Shown here piece by piece: positions 1-8,460 of a stretch of DNA of 64,000 nt. This DNA comes from Syntrophaceae bacterium UBA2280. GTDB lineage: Bacteria; Desulfobacterota; Syntrophia; Syntrophales; Smithellaceae. Positions within the stretch are counted from its first letter, which is position 1. Every line of letters begins with the position of its first letter. The notes beneath the pieces were generated by a model. That model was not told the origin of the DNA. It worked only from the letters and a program-made list of their open reading frames with translations, and did not search any database. The translations under genes and the position numbers were made by a program. The stretch covers positions 62,001 to 126,000 of the forward strand of contig DDWS01000056.1 of NCBI GenBank assembly GCA_002347685.1. Direction: 5' to 3'.

Positions 1-305
1 TTGGAACACCTTTTTCAGGATTGGCAAAGGACAAAAAACTTACGAAAGAAGAACTGATCAGAGCCATTCGATTTATGGTTGCGGCAGAGTATGAGGCTAT
101 TCAGCTTTACATGCAACTTGCGGAGTCAACAGACAACAAGCTTGCTATCGAGGTATTAAAGGACATTGCCGATGAGGAACGCGTGCACGCCGGAGAGTTT
201 TTGAGATTGCTTCATGAGCTTGCTCCCGATGAGGAAAAGTTCTATGCTGAAGGAGCTGAAGAAGTGGAGGAAGAGATTAAGAAGAGGAAGAAATCAAGAA
301 AATAA
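1..305 (+). CDS. ferritin-like / rubrerythrin-type small protein (5' end outside window)
   Basis: The frame is open from base 3, so the true start probably lies upstream; a TTG at 21 is the only internal candidate and has no convincing ribosome site. About 100 residues are visible, with a four-helix ferritin-like pattern: EYEAIQLYMQLAE in one helix and DIADEERVHAGEF in the next give the E...ExxH iron ligands of the half-ferritin family, which includes encapsulin cargo ferritins. The tail is acidic, then lysine-rich. Proteins of this type store or oxidise iron in anaerobes. It sits 42 bp before the Sec peroxiredoxin gene, which suggests a joint oxidative-stress unit. The family call is good; encapsulation is only a possibility. 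Confidence 0.75.
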   Translation, partial: GTPFSGLAKDKKLTKEELIRAIRFMVAAEYEAIQLYMQLAESTDNKLAIEVLKDIADEERVHAGEFLRLLHELAPDEEKFYAEGAEEVEEEIKKRKKSRK

Positions 306-347
306 GGCAAGCAAGCAGGCACAATAAAGGAAAGGAGGTCTCAATGT

Positions 348-1073
348 ATGGCTGAAGAAATCAAAGCCGGATGCGCCCGTCCCACGGGCGGACCGGTCGG
401 AGAAAAACCGGCAGCGAAAAAAGAACCCCAGCAAGAACCGATCATCAAGGAGGTGAAAAACATGGTTACCGTCGGCAAGAAGGCTCCGGACTTCACGGCG
501 CCCGCCTATCATAAAGGCAAGTTTGTCAATGTTCAACTGTCCGAGTTTCTCGGCAAGTGGGTTGTATTGTGTTTCTATCCCGGAGACTTTACGTTTGTCT
601 GAGCCACCGAAATCTCTGCGGTCGCAGAGAAATATCCCGATTTTAAAAAACTGGGCGTCGAAGTTCTTTCCATGAGTGTGGACAGTGTTTTTGTCCACAA
701 GATGTGGGACGATCATGAGCTGTCCAAAATGGTCAAAGGCGGCATCCCCTTCCCCATGCTCTCCGACGGCGGCGGCAAGGTGGGCAGCATCTTCGGCGTC
801 TATCTCGAAGACGCGGGTGTGGAAGCCCGCGGCCGTTTTATCATTGATCCCGACGGCGTCATTCAGGGTTTTGAAGTGCTCACCCCGCCGGTGGGAAGAA
901 ACGTCCTGGAAAGCATCCGGCAGATTCAGGCCTTCCAGCATGTGCGTAAAACCAAGGGCGCCGAAGCTACGCCTTCCGGCTGGAAACCCGGCAAACCCAC
1001 ACTCAAACCCGGCCCCGATCTGGTAGGCAAAGTGTGGGAAGTCTGGAAAACCTCATCGGCGTTTGACGAATAA
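348..1073 (+). CDS. prxU: selenocysteine peroxiredoxin PrxU (UGA at 600-602 = Sec)
   Basis: The reading frame is interrupted only by TGA at 600-602, codon 85, inside FTFV-U-ATE, where typical 2-Cys peroxiredoxins have the peroxidatic cysteine of FVCPTE. The frame continues in the same register to TAA at 1071-1073, giving 241 residues. From memory, the downstream sequence (SVDSVFVHKMW, GIPFPMLSDGGG, PSGWKPGK) closely matches the PrxU selenoprotein of Eubacterium acidaminophilum. Two starts have ribosome sites: 348, after AGGAGG, and 462 (MVTVGKKAPDF), after AAGGAGG; the second gives the family's usual length of about 203 residues. The 38-residue extension is Pro/Lys/Glu-rich and has one Cys. 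Expected role: cytosolic reduction of peroxides. Confidence 0.93.
613..630 (+). promoter_or_regulatory. bacterial SECIS hairpin of prxU
   Basis: A perfect 7-bp stem, TCTCTGC / GCAGAGA, encloses a GGTC loop (620-623). The loop starts 17 nt after the TGA. This fits the bacterial SECIS rule of a small apical loop with an early G about 16-37 nt from the UGA, and it lies inside the coding sequence as expected. Confidence 0.85.
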
Positions 1074-1208
1074 CCTTTGATAAAGACATCCGGTGGGTGG
1101 AGGCGGGCATGCTGAAAGCATCCAGAAATTTAAAAAGGATCGAAGCAGTTTCGTCGCGACGCGATCAAGATGCGACTTCCCGTAACCTCGTAAAGGAATA
1201 AAGCTACG

Positions 1209-1251
1209 ACGATGGTTGGAGAGATTAAAATCAATCTCCCCAACCATCGCG
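1209..1251. terminator. bidirectional terminator-like hairpin between prxU and thiolase
   Basis: An inverted repeat, CGATGGTTGG-AGAGATT with AATCTCC-CCAACCATCG around a short AAAATC-type loop, lies between the convergent prxU and thiolase genes. It is a long stable stem without a strong T-tract, so termination is inferred from position and stability. Confidence 0.6.
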
Positions 1252-1256
1252 ATCAA

Positions 1257-2435
1257 TTATCTATCGACTTTCTGCCACAGGGAGGCGTTTGCATTCCCGA
1301 AACCGCCGCAGAGCATGGCGACGCCGTATTGGGCATCTTTGAAATCCGTTTTCATAATGTTGTTGAGTGTGACGATGATCCGGCAGCCCGACTCCCCTAA
1401 AGGATGGCCAAGCGCCAAAGCGCCGCCCCATACATTCACATTGTCAAAAGGCGCGTTCTGGGCAATACCCAACTCGCGAAGACAGGCCAGCGCCTGGCTT
1501 CCGAACGCCTCATTGAGTTCCCACACGCCGATATCCTTCACGGTCAGGCCGGTGCGCTTTAAAAGCCTCTGGGCCGCATAAATAGGCCCAACACCCATAA
1601 CCGTCGGGTCGCATCCGACCATGGCGCCGCCGGCATACTTGATATGATAGTCAAGGCCCAACGCGTCAGCTTTTTCACGACTCATCAGCAATAACGCCGC
1701 CGCGCCCGCCGTCAGCGGAGAAGAAACGCCTGCCGACACCACACCGTTTTCCTTAAAGGGGGTTTTCATCGTGGCCATCTGCTCCAGGGATACGTCATCA
1801 CGGATCCACTGGTCTGTCGTCACCATGAATTTTGTGCCGTCTTCCTTCTCTCCCTCGACGGGAATAATTTCCCTGGAAAATTTTCCGCTATCCCGGGCCG
1901 CGGACGCCTTCTTGTTGCTCCAGTAGGCCATCAGTTCCGCGTCTTTCCGGTTTACGTTCCATAGTTCGGCCACCTTTTCAGCCGTATTCCCCATGGGCAG
2001 ATCTGCCATGTTGTAACGGTTCAAGAGCTTAGGAGAAATATCTATGGCGTACATCATAGGCACTTTCTCCATATCCTCAACACCGGAAGCAATGTAGATG
2101 TCGCCCTCCCCGCACATAATTGCCCGCGCCGCATGTTCCGCTGCCGCCATCCCCGACGGACACTGCTGATTGACACCGTTGGTTGCCACAACCTCCGGGA
2201 AACCGCCAGCCAGCCAGGCTATTCTGGCGATGTCATTCTGCATGCCTGCCTGGTTTGCCGTTCCACAGAAAACCGCCTCGACCTCTTCGGGTTTAATCTT
2301 GGGGTTACGTTCAAAAAGGGCTTTGTACACCTGGATGAGGACTTCGTCGGGACGGACATTCCGAAACCAGCCCTTATCCTTATGCGCCCTTGCATTCGCA
2401 CTTCTCACACCGTCAACCACTACACATTCTCTCAT
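1257..2435 (-). CDS. acetyl-CoA acetyltransferase / thiolase
   Basis: A 392-residue thiolase. Visible landmarks are the acyl-accepting Cys92 in NQQCPSGMAA, the NEAF motif, the catalytic His in GGALALGHPLGESG, and the C-terminal Cys in MLCGGFG. The start has a clear AGGAGG about 9 nt upstream. The enzyme condenses or thiolyses acetyl-CoA/acetoacetyl-CoA type substrates; in this organism it may serve beta-oxidation or supply acetoacetyl-CoA for the PHA system encoded about 40 kb away. That link is inference, and the chain-length preference cannot be read from the sequence. It is transcribed alone, convergent with prxU. Confidence 0.93.
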   Translation of the reverse strand: MRECVVVDGVRSANARAHKDKGWFRNVRPDEVLIQVYKALFERNPKIKPEEVEAVFCGTANQAGMQNDIARIAWLAGGFPEVVATNGVNQQCPSGMAAAEHAARAIMCGEGDIYIASGVEDMEKVPMMYAIDISPKLLNRYNMADLPMGNTAEKVAELWNVNRKDAELMAYWSNKKASAARDSGKFSREIIPVEGEKEDGTKFMVTTDQWIRDDVSLEQMATMKTPFKENGVVSAGVSSPLTAGAAALLLMSREKADALGLDYHIKYAGGAMVGCDPTVMGVGPIYAAQRLLKRTGLTVKDIGVWELNEAFGSQALACLRELGIAQNAPFDNVNVWGGALALGHPLGESGCRIIVTLNNIMKTDFKDAQYGVAMLCGGFGNANASLWQKVDR

Positions 2436-3002
2436 TGAATTTACCTCCTGTTGATTTTTATTTATTTATTGGGGGTGATTTACTCCGGCTTTTGCCTTCG
2501 GGCAAAAACCTTCCAAAACATTTTCAGACAGAAACGGCCATAACCTTTGAACACATGCGCTTTTTCCTGATTCGCGTGTCATCGGTCAGGATGATTCAGC
2601 GATCTGTTTCATCATCGTGTTCCGTCATCGCGTTTATCGTGCGAAAAACAGTTAACATCATTTCGAGCCTTTTGCAATCTTCTCATTTCATACGTTTTAC
2701 AAAAACAATTTGTTGCAGTTTTGAAAGCAAGCTCTGACCCCGGATATTCTTACCAAACATTTTTATCTGATCCAAACTTATACGCGGGCAAAACCGCTTG
2801 CATCCACAAAAATCGATGTCGGCAATAAACATCGAATCCGGTGAAAAACAAAACGACCATCGCGTTGAGTTGCAGGAAAGATATTACTTTAACAGGCAAA
2901 GCCTGCACTGCTCTGAAATCACTTCAAAATATGATTGCATTTTCAAGAAAGGAGTATAAATTAAAAGAGGAAATAATCAATCGATGAAAAAAAAGGTTAA
3001 CC
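2436..3002. other. 567-bp intergenic region between divergent thiolase and ABC genes
   Basis: No credible gene was seen. A short hairpin (TTTTGCC-TTC-GGGCAAAA, about 2492-2509) lies on the thiolase side. The region is AT-rich and must contain both divergent promoters, but I could not fix a convincing -35/-10 pair. The right end has AAGGAGTATAAA near 2950 and the ABC gene start at 3003. Confidence 0.6.
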
Positions 3003-3707
3003 ATGCCGCTAATTGTCGCTCATAACATTTCCAAGGATTACCAGACGGAAGACGTGACCGTTCATGCTCTCCGGGGGCTGGATTTTGAAATCGAACCCGC
3101 CTCGTTTGTTTCTTTTGTCGGTCCATCGGGCAGCGGGAAAACAACCCTTTTAAATCTGATCGGTTGCCTAGATAAACCCTCGGCAGGGAAGCTGACGGTT
3201 ACGGGAACCGATGTCTCACCGCTTTCCAGAAAAGAAAGCGCCGCCTTCCGGGGGAAGCATCTGGGCTTCATTTTTCAGGATTTCAACATGATTCCCGTCC
3301 TGACCGTTTATGAAAACATTGAGTACCCCCTGATCATGGTCCAAAATATCGAGCCCCGTGAGCGCAAAGAAAGAATTACACGCATGCTTGATGCGGTCGG
3401 GATGCCGGACCAGGGCAGCAAGTACCCCCATCAGATTTCGGGCGGCCAGAAGCAGCGGGTGGCCATTGCCCGTGCGCTGGTGACGAATCCCGCGCTGGTC
3501 CTGGCCGACGAACCCACGGCCAACCTGGATTCGCAAACCGCCTATGCCGTGATCGGGCTTATGAAAAAAATGCGCGACGAGCTGGGAACCACTTTCATCT
3601 TTTCCACTCATGACACGAAAATTGTCGGAGAGGCCGAGGTCATCTTCCGTCTGGCAGACGGACAACTGGCCGGCAAAGAAGTGAAAGGAGGCCCCGCCCA
3701 TGCGTAA
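3003..3707 (+). CDS. ABC transporter ATP-binding protein (LolD/MacB type)
   Basis: A 234-residue ATPase with Walker A GPSGSGKTT (about residue 39), a Q-loop (IFQDFN), signature ISGGQKQR, Walker B VLADEPTANLD and an H-loop (STHD). The sequence matches the LolD/MacB/FtsE branch that powers extraction of lipoproteins or other envelope cargo rather than solute import. The 3' end overlaps the permease gene by 8 bp, which implies translational coupling. Together with the next three genes it forms an operon whose products span inner membrane, periplasm and outer membrane. Confidence 0.92.
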   Translation: MPLIVAHNISKDYQTEDVTVHALRGLDFEIEPASFVSFVGPSGSGKTTLLNLIGCLDKPSAGKLTVTGTDVSPLSRKESAAFRGKHLGFIFQDFNMIPVLTVYENIEYPLIMVQNIEPRERKERITRMLDAVGMPDQGSKYPHQISGGQKQRVAIARALVTNPALVLADEPTANLDSQTAYAVIGLMKKMRDELGTTFIFSTHDTKIVGEAEVIFRLADGQLAGKEVKGGPAHA

Positions 3708-4938
3708 TCTCTTTAAAATTGCCATCCGCAATCTCATCCGCTATCAACGAAGGACGCTGCTTACGGCCTCCCTTATCACGATCGGCGTGGTCTTTGTTCT
3801 GGTTTTCGTTTCCATCAGCGGGTCCTTTAAAACCATGATCACCGGCCAGATTACCGATTCGATGATGGGCCATTTGCAAGTGCACCGCAAGGGCTATGTC
3901 GCTTCCATCGACAACCTGCCGCTGAACCTGAATATGAAACCGAAAGCCTATCAGGAAATCGCACAGAGGCTGAAAGCTGATGCGGACGTGGAAGCGTTTT
4001 CACCCCGCCTCAAGTTCGGCGGCATGTTCAGCAACTTCACCGAGACCACCAACATCCGCTTAAACGGCATTGATCCCGAAGCGGAGTTCAAGACGGTTCC
4101 GCTTCTGTCATCCCGTATCATAGAGGGGAAAACGACGCTGGGCCAAGGCGAAATTCTGATTCCCGCGCTTCTGGCCAAGGGAATGAAGGTCAAACCCGGC
4201 GATCCGGTCGTGATTGTGGCCACCAATGCCGACGGATCGGTCAACGGCAAACAGTTTATTGTTTCCGGCATTCTGGAGAGCGCCACGGGACCGGGCGGAC
4301 GTGATGGTTACGTTCATATTGAAGATGCGGCCGAAGTGCTGCGCATGACCCAGGCCGAGGTAAGTGAAGTGGCCATCCGGCTGAAAGATTTCACCCGTTT
4401 GACCGCCGCTGTCTCACAACTGGAGAGCCAGGTTGCAGGCGAAGTCACCCCACAGGGACAGCCAATGTTCGAGGTGCATTCATGGGAAGATCTCTCGCCT
4501 TTTTTCAACATTGCCCGGATGATTGACGTCATGACTTTTTTCATCCGCATCATGCTGATTGCCATTGTGCTGATCAGCATCATGAACGTGATGATCATGG
4601 CTGTCTATGAGCGCATCCGCGAAATCGGCACGATTGCCGCCATCGGGACACTGCCCAATAAGATCCGTTCCATGTTCATTATCGAAGGGTTTTGCATGGG
4701 CGTGGTCGGCGCGGCAGCCGGCGTTTTTATCGGAATTGCCATTATTGGAATCATCAATTTAGTCGGCATCAGTTTTGACTTCGGCCAGCAAAAAGGATTG
4801 CTTCTTAAAGCAACACTCGATCCGTTGGATTTGCTGGTCGTGTCAGTCATTGTGATTGTCGTTGCGGTGCTGGCCAGCCTCCAGCCGGCTTTGAAGGCCT
4901 CCCGGATGGAACCCATCGACGCGCTGCGACATGTATAG
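3700..4938 (+). CDS. FtsX/LolE-like ABC permease
   Basis: A 412-residue MacB_PCD/FtsX-type permease: one N-terminal transmembrane helix (after RRTLLTASLI, about residues 18-40), a large periplasmic domain (about 45-275), then three C-terminal helices beginning with MTFFIRIMLIAIVLISIMNV and ending near VSVIVIVVAVLASLQPA. The conserved cytoplasmic segment MAVYERIREIGTIAAIG is characteristic of the family. Only one permease gene is present, so the transporter is probably a homodimer, unlike LolCE. The downstream LolA-like gene supports lipid or lipoprotein export. Confidence 0.9.
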   Translation: MRNLFKIAIRNLIRYQRRTLLTASLITIGVVFVLVFVSISGSFKTMITGQITDSMMGHLQVHRKGYVASIDNLPLNLNMKPKAYQEIAQRLKADADVEAFSPRLKFGGMFSNFTETTNIRLNGIDPEAEFKTVPLLSSRIIEGKTTLGQGEILIPALLAKGMKVKPGDPVVIVATNADGSVNGKQFIVSGILESATGPGGRDGYVHIEDAAEVLRMTQAEVSEVAIRLKDFTRLTAAVSQLESQVAGEVTPQGQPMFEVHSWEDLSPFFNIARMIDVMTFFIRIMLIAIVLISIMNVMIMAVYERIREIGTIAAIGTLPNKIRSMFIIEGFCMGVVGAAAGVFIGIAIIGIINLVGISFDFGQQKGLLLKATLDPLDLLVVSVIVIVVAVLASLQPALKASRMEPIDALRHV

Positions 4939-4992
4939 AAAAGAAAGACGGCCAATGCCGTTAAAAAAGCCGTCCAATAAGAGGAGATCATC

Positions 4993-5727
4993 ATGTTCAA
5001 AAAAATCTGTTTTATGCTCGTCCTGACCATGGCCGTGCCGTTTTCCGCCTTTGCCGTGGACGGCGCCAAACTTTTGCAGGAGATCGATCGCAATCTCTCT
5101 CCGGAATCCTATGAGTCCTATCGCAAACTCATCAATATCGAACCTTCCGGCGCGAAAAAAGAGTTTACCCTTTTTACGGTTAAAAAGGGCATCGACAAAG
5201 TTGCCTCCGTGTTTCTGGCTCCGGCAAGCGAAAAAGGACGCAGCACGCTTCGGCTGGGAGAAAACATGTGGCTCAACATTCCCAATGTCGGCAAACCCAT
5301 CCGCATCACCAGTATGCAATCCGTGGTGGGCGGCGTTTTCAACAATGCCGATATTATGCAACTGGATTACGCCGAGGAATACGACGTCAAAGAAGTGAAG
5401 GAGGAAGAGGGAGAATACCTGTTGCTGCTCAAAGCCAGGACCAAAAGCGTTGCCTACGATCAGCTCAAAATCCGGGCGGATAAAAAGAACAGGCTGCCGA
5501 CAAAAATTGAATGTCTGACCGAGGCGGGCATGCTGATCAAAACCCTCTATTTCAAGGGCGTGAAGGATTTTGGCGGCGGCATTGTCCGGCCCGAGGTGAT
5601 CGAAACGGACAGCCCGCTTTACAAGGGCTACAAATCGGTTATGATCACGGCCAAAATCAAAAAACGGACATTCAAGGATGAGGTCTTCACGCTCACCTTC
5701 ATGCCAAATCTGGAGTCGCTACGCTAG
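4993..5727 (+). CDS. periplasmic outer-membrane lipoprotein-sorting (LolA-like) protein
   Basis: A 244-residue protein with a signal peptide (MFKKICFMLVLTMAVPFSAFA, cleavage after AFA). The mature part has the LolA-like beta-sheet pattern found in 'outer membrane lipoprotein-sorting protein' annotations, including RLGENMWLNIPNVGKPIRI and TKIECLTEAGMLIKTLYFKGVKDFGG. Its ribosome site GAGGAG lies upstream, and the next gene begins directly after its stop. Presumed role: a periplasmic carrier between the ABC permease and the barrel protein encoded next. The cargo is unknown. Confidence 0.8.
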   Translation: MFKKICFMLVLTMAVPFSAFAVDGAKLLQEIDRNLSPESYESYRKLINIEPSGAKKEFTLFTVKKGIDKVASVFLAPASEKGRSTLRLGENMWLNIPNVGKPIRITSMQSVVGGVFNNADIMQLDYAEEYDVKEVKEEEGEYLLLLKARTKSVAYDQLKIRADKKNRLPTKIECLTEAGMLIKTLYFKGVKDFGGGIVRPEVIETDSPLYKGYKSVMITAKIKKRTFKDEVFTLTFMPNLESLR

Positions 5728-7032
5728 ATGAAACGATCCGGGTTAATCTTCCTGACTTTGATGCTTTTGGCCATCCCGCTTTGGGTACACGCCGCGCAGG
5801 ACTACACCTTCGATCTTTCCGAAATTGAAAAGAAGCCGTACCATTTTGCCGGTTACATAGAAGCCCGGCCCGTTTTCTATGGCTTGGATACGGATGCGGC
5901 TTTGTATAAATTGCGTTTTTTCGACAATCCCAACCGGCAGGCCCTGGCCGAAATCAACGGCCGGGTGAAACTGGAAGGAAGCTACGAAAAGAGTATCTTC
6001 CGGATATTTGCCAGGCTCAACACCGATCTTCAATATAATGACCACACGCACGGCTTGGAGCGGACGACCTTCTACGAAGCTTATGCGTCTGCCAAACCGA
6101 TTACGTCCGTTAAAATCGATGTCGGCAAAAAGACACTGAAATGGGGCAAGGGCTATGCCTTAAACCCCGTGGCCTTTGCCGACCGGCCCAAAGATCCGGA
6201 CGATCCCGATCAGGCGATGGAAGGCTACATCGTTGCAACCGCGGATTTCATCCGCAGTTTTGACGGACCGCTCAAAACCATTTCCGTGACACCGGTGCTT
6301 TTACCGGTCTATGATCACGTCAACTCGGATTTTGGCCAAAACAACAATCTCAACTTCGCGGGCCGCCTGTATTTCCTTTTTTACGATACGGACATCGATG
6401 TGATGTTTCTGACCGGCGCCAGCCGTCCGGATCGTTACGGCTTTGATTTTTCCCGTAATCTGACCACCAATTTTGAAATTCACGGCGAATACGCGTGGAT
6501 CACCAACCATCGCAAAACGGTTCTGGACCCATCCGGCGCGGCAAGGCAGGTTGAAGGCGAAGCGCACAGTTTTCTGATTGGCCTGCGGTATCTCACAGCA
6601 TTTGACCTGACGGCCATAGTGGAATTTTATCATCACAGCGCCGGTTTCAGCCGGGATGAAATGAAAAACTTCTACAGCCTGATTTCGCGCGGTTTCGATG
6701 CCTATCAGGCATCGGATGATCCGACGGGACTTGGCCGGGCGATGCAGCTTGCCGAATCCGGCTACGCAAGACCCAACGCCATGCGCAATTATCTGTATGT
6801 TCGATTAAGCCAGAAGGAGCCTTTCGATATCCTTTATTTCACGCCGTCACTCACCTGCATGATCAACACGGACGACCAAAGCGCCAACATCATGCCGGAG
6901 CTTCTTTACACCGGCATCACCAATCTGGAACTTCGTCTTCGGGCGGCCGTCATTGCAGGCGCAGGCGATTCCGAGTTCGGTGAAAAGCAAAACGACTACC
7001 GGATTGAATTGCGCGCCGGGTATTATTTTTAA
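5728..7032 (+). CDS. outer-membrane beta-barrel protein of the ABC/LolA-like operon
   Basis: A 434-residue protein with a signal peptide (cleavage near VHAAQ) and a C-terminal aromatic ending, RAGYYF, typical of BamA-recognised outer-membrane proteins. The body is rich in alternating, tyrosine/phenylalanine-containing strands (for example NFEIHGEYAW, LIGLRYLTAFDLTAIVEFYHH). I do not recognise a named family. It follows the LolA-like gene with no gap, so the four genes 3003-7032 probably act as one path across the envelope, with this protein as terminal acceptor or pore. That role is inferred from context. Confidence 0.78.
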   Translation: MKRSGLIFLTLMLLAIPLWVHAAQDYTFDLSEIEKKPYHFAGYIEARPVFYGLDTDAALYKLRFFDNPNRQALAEINGRVKLEGSYEKSIFRIFARLNTDLQYNDHTHGLERTTFYEAYASAKPITSVKIDVGKKTLKWGKGYALNPVAFADRPKDPDDPDQAMEGYIVATADFIRSFDGPLKTISVTPVLLPVYDHVNSDFGQNNNLNFAGRLYFLFYDTDIDVMFLTGASRPDRYGFDFSRNLTTNFEIHGEYAWITNHRKTVLDPSGAARQVEGEAHSFLIGLRYLTAFDLTAIVEFYHHSAGFSRDEMKNFYSLISRGFDAYQASDDPTGLGRAMQLAESGYARPNAMRNYLYVRLSQKEPFDILYFTPSLTCMINTDDQSANIMPELLYTGITNLELRLRAAVIAGAGDSEFGEKQNDYRIELRAGYYF

Positions 7033-7115
7033 GCTCTCATTACAACCGGGTCATTTAGCGAAATAAGGAAGCAGGGATAGCGCCAAGATCGTTATCATGT
7101 GAAAACAAGGGGGCA

Positions 7116-7919
7116 TTGATGGATCAAATATTAGCATCATTTGCAGTGGCCGGTATTGTCGTCTGTTTTTATATGATCATTCTTTTCATTGTCGCGATCT
7201 GTCGCGCGAACAACAGCATTGCGGATATCGCCTGGGGGCCCGGCTTTGTTCTGGCCGGATTGACGGCCTTTCTTTATCATGAGGCGTTTGGCTCGCGCAA
7301 TTATCTGGTCATGGCGCTCCTGACGATATGGGGTTTGCGGCTGGGGATCAGAATTTATCTGAGAAACAGGGGGCATGCTGAAGATTGGCGGTACAAAAAG
7401 TGGCGTGATGAATGGGGCCGGATGTTTTATCTGAGAAGCTTTTTCCAGGTTTTCATCCTGCAGGGGATGCTTCTGATCGTGAACCTAACACCGGTGCTGA
7501 TCGTCCATTCGCAAAAAAGCGGGGCCATAACCTGGCTGGATGCAATCGGCCTGGCCATCTGGGTTATTGGATTTATTTTTGAGACAACCGGCGATTGGCA
7601 GCTCGACCGCTTTTTGAAAGATAAGGCCAACCGTGGTAAAGTCATGGACAGCGGACTGTGGCGCTATACCCGCCATCCGAATTATTTCGGCGAAGTCATG
7701 ATGTGGTGGGGAATATTTGTGATCGCGCTGTCGTCGCCATTCGGTTACCTGGGCGTTGCCGGACCGCTTGTCATATCGTTTCTCATTCTCTTTGTCTCCG
7801 GCATACCCATGACAGAGCGGGGCATGACCGGCGATGAGGCGTTCGAGGCTTATAAGAAAAGGACGAGTGTTTTTATCCCCTGGTTCCCAAAAAACAGACG
7901 TAAAGGAGGCGCATCATGA
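7116..7919 (+). CDS. DUF1295 family membrane protein (steroid 5-alpha-reductase fold)
   Basis: A 267-residue multi-pass membrane protein. The C-terminal part carries the DUF1295/ICMT-like signature SGLWRYTRHPNYFGEV followed by MWWGIFV, and an NSIADIAWGPGF motif lies in the second segment. The family belongs to the 5-alpha-reductase/isoprenylcysteine methyltransferase superfamily and is usually found beside lipid-modifying genes. The stop overlaps the next gene's start (ATGA), so it is co-translated with the DUF2177 gene. The exact reaction is unknown. Confidence 0.85.
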   Translation: MMDQILASFAVAGIVVCFYMIILFIVAICRANNSIADIAWGPGFVLAGLTAFLYHEAFGSRNYLVMALLTIWGLRLGIRIYLRNRGHAEDWRYKKWRDEWGRMFYLRSFFQVFILQGMLLIVNLTPVLIVHSQKSGAITWLDAIGLAIWVIGFIFETTGDWQLDRFLKDKANRGKVMDSGLWRYTRHPNYFGEVMMWWGIFVIALSSPFGYLGVAGPLVISFLILFVSGIPMTERGMTGDEAFEAYKKRTSVFIPWFPKNRRKGGAS

Positions 7920-8323
7920 CGCTATGGTTTCTGGTTAAACTTTATTTTTCTTCGGCGCTTGTGTTCTTCGCGCTCGACATGATCTGGTTGGGTCTTGTGG
8001 CAAAAAACTTTTACCGGGTGCATCTCGGCTCTCTGATGCGCCCACGGGTGAATTGGCCCGGCGCGATTATTTTTTATCTTATTTTCATTGCCGGAATCGT
8101 GTATTTTGCGATAGTGCCATCCGTGGAAAAGGGTTCTGTTGCAGATGCCGCGCTGGTGGGCGCTCTGTTCGGCTTCGTAACCTATGCAACTTACGATCTG
8201 ACGAATTACGCCACGATGAGAGACTTTCCGCTGATCGTGGCTGTAATTGACATGGCCTGGGGCGCTTTTCTTTCGTGTACCGTTACGGTGGCCGGGTACC
8301 TTTTGGCCACGCGCGTCCTGTAA
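7916..8323 (+). CDS. DUF2177 family membrane protein
   Basis: A 135-residue protein with about four transmembrane helices. The pattern LDMIWLGLVAKNFYRVHLG, then GALFGFVTYATYDLTNYATMRDFP and VIDMAWGAFLS, is typical of DUF2177. The start overlaps the stop of the DUF1295 gene, and AAGGAGG precedes it. DUF2177, DUF1295, COG2907 and DUF1365 genes co-occur in many proteobacteria with fatty-acid-modifying enzymes. The molecular role is undetermined. Confidence 0.85.
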   Translation: MTLWFLVKLYFSSALVFFALDMIWLGLVAKNFYRVHLGSLMRPRVNWPGAIIFYLIFIAGIVYFAIVPSVEKGSVADAALVGALFGFVTYATYDLTNYATMRDFPLIVAVIDMAWGAFLSCTVTVAGYLLATRVL

Positions 8324-8460
8324 AGCGTCACCGTAGCCGGTGGGGTGGGCTGTCACGAAAAACGGCCGAACTCCTGGCCCAAAAAGTATGGGCAGCGCAA
8401 AAGTCATTTTCCGGGTTATCGCAAAGAGCGGTCTTGAATTTGTCAGAAGGTAAACGCATG

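Noticed and set aside
294..941. 215-codon minus-strand frame opposite prxU
   Set aside because: It is the antisense shadow of a GC-rich conserved gene; no family resemblance and no ribosome site.
1053..1256. 67-codon minus-strand frame between prxU and thiolase
   Set aside because: It is built mostly from the terminator hairpin and the prxU end, with no ribosome site.
2390..2737. 115-codon plus-strand frame in the thiolase upstream region
   Set aside because: Its start lies antisense to the thiolase 5' end, and the predicted product is low in recognisable features and Ser/Phe-rich, as expected of noncoding DNA.
8275..8460. Upstream extension of the three-domain fusion protein to 8275
   Set aside because: It overlaps the DUF2177 gene in another frame, and the ATG at 8461 has a proper ribosome site and starts just before the FAD motif.
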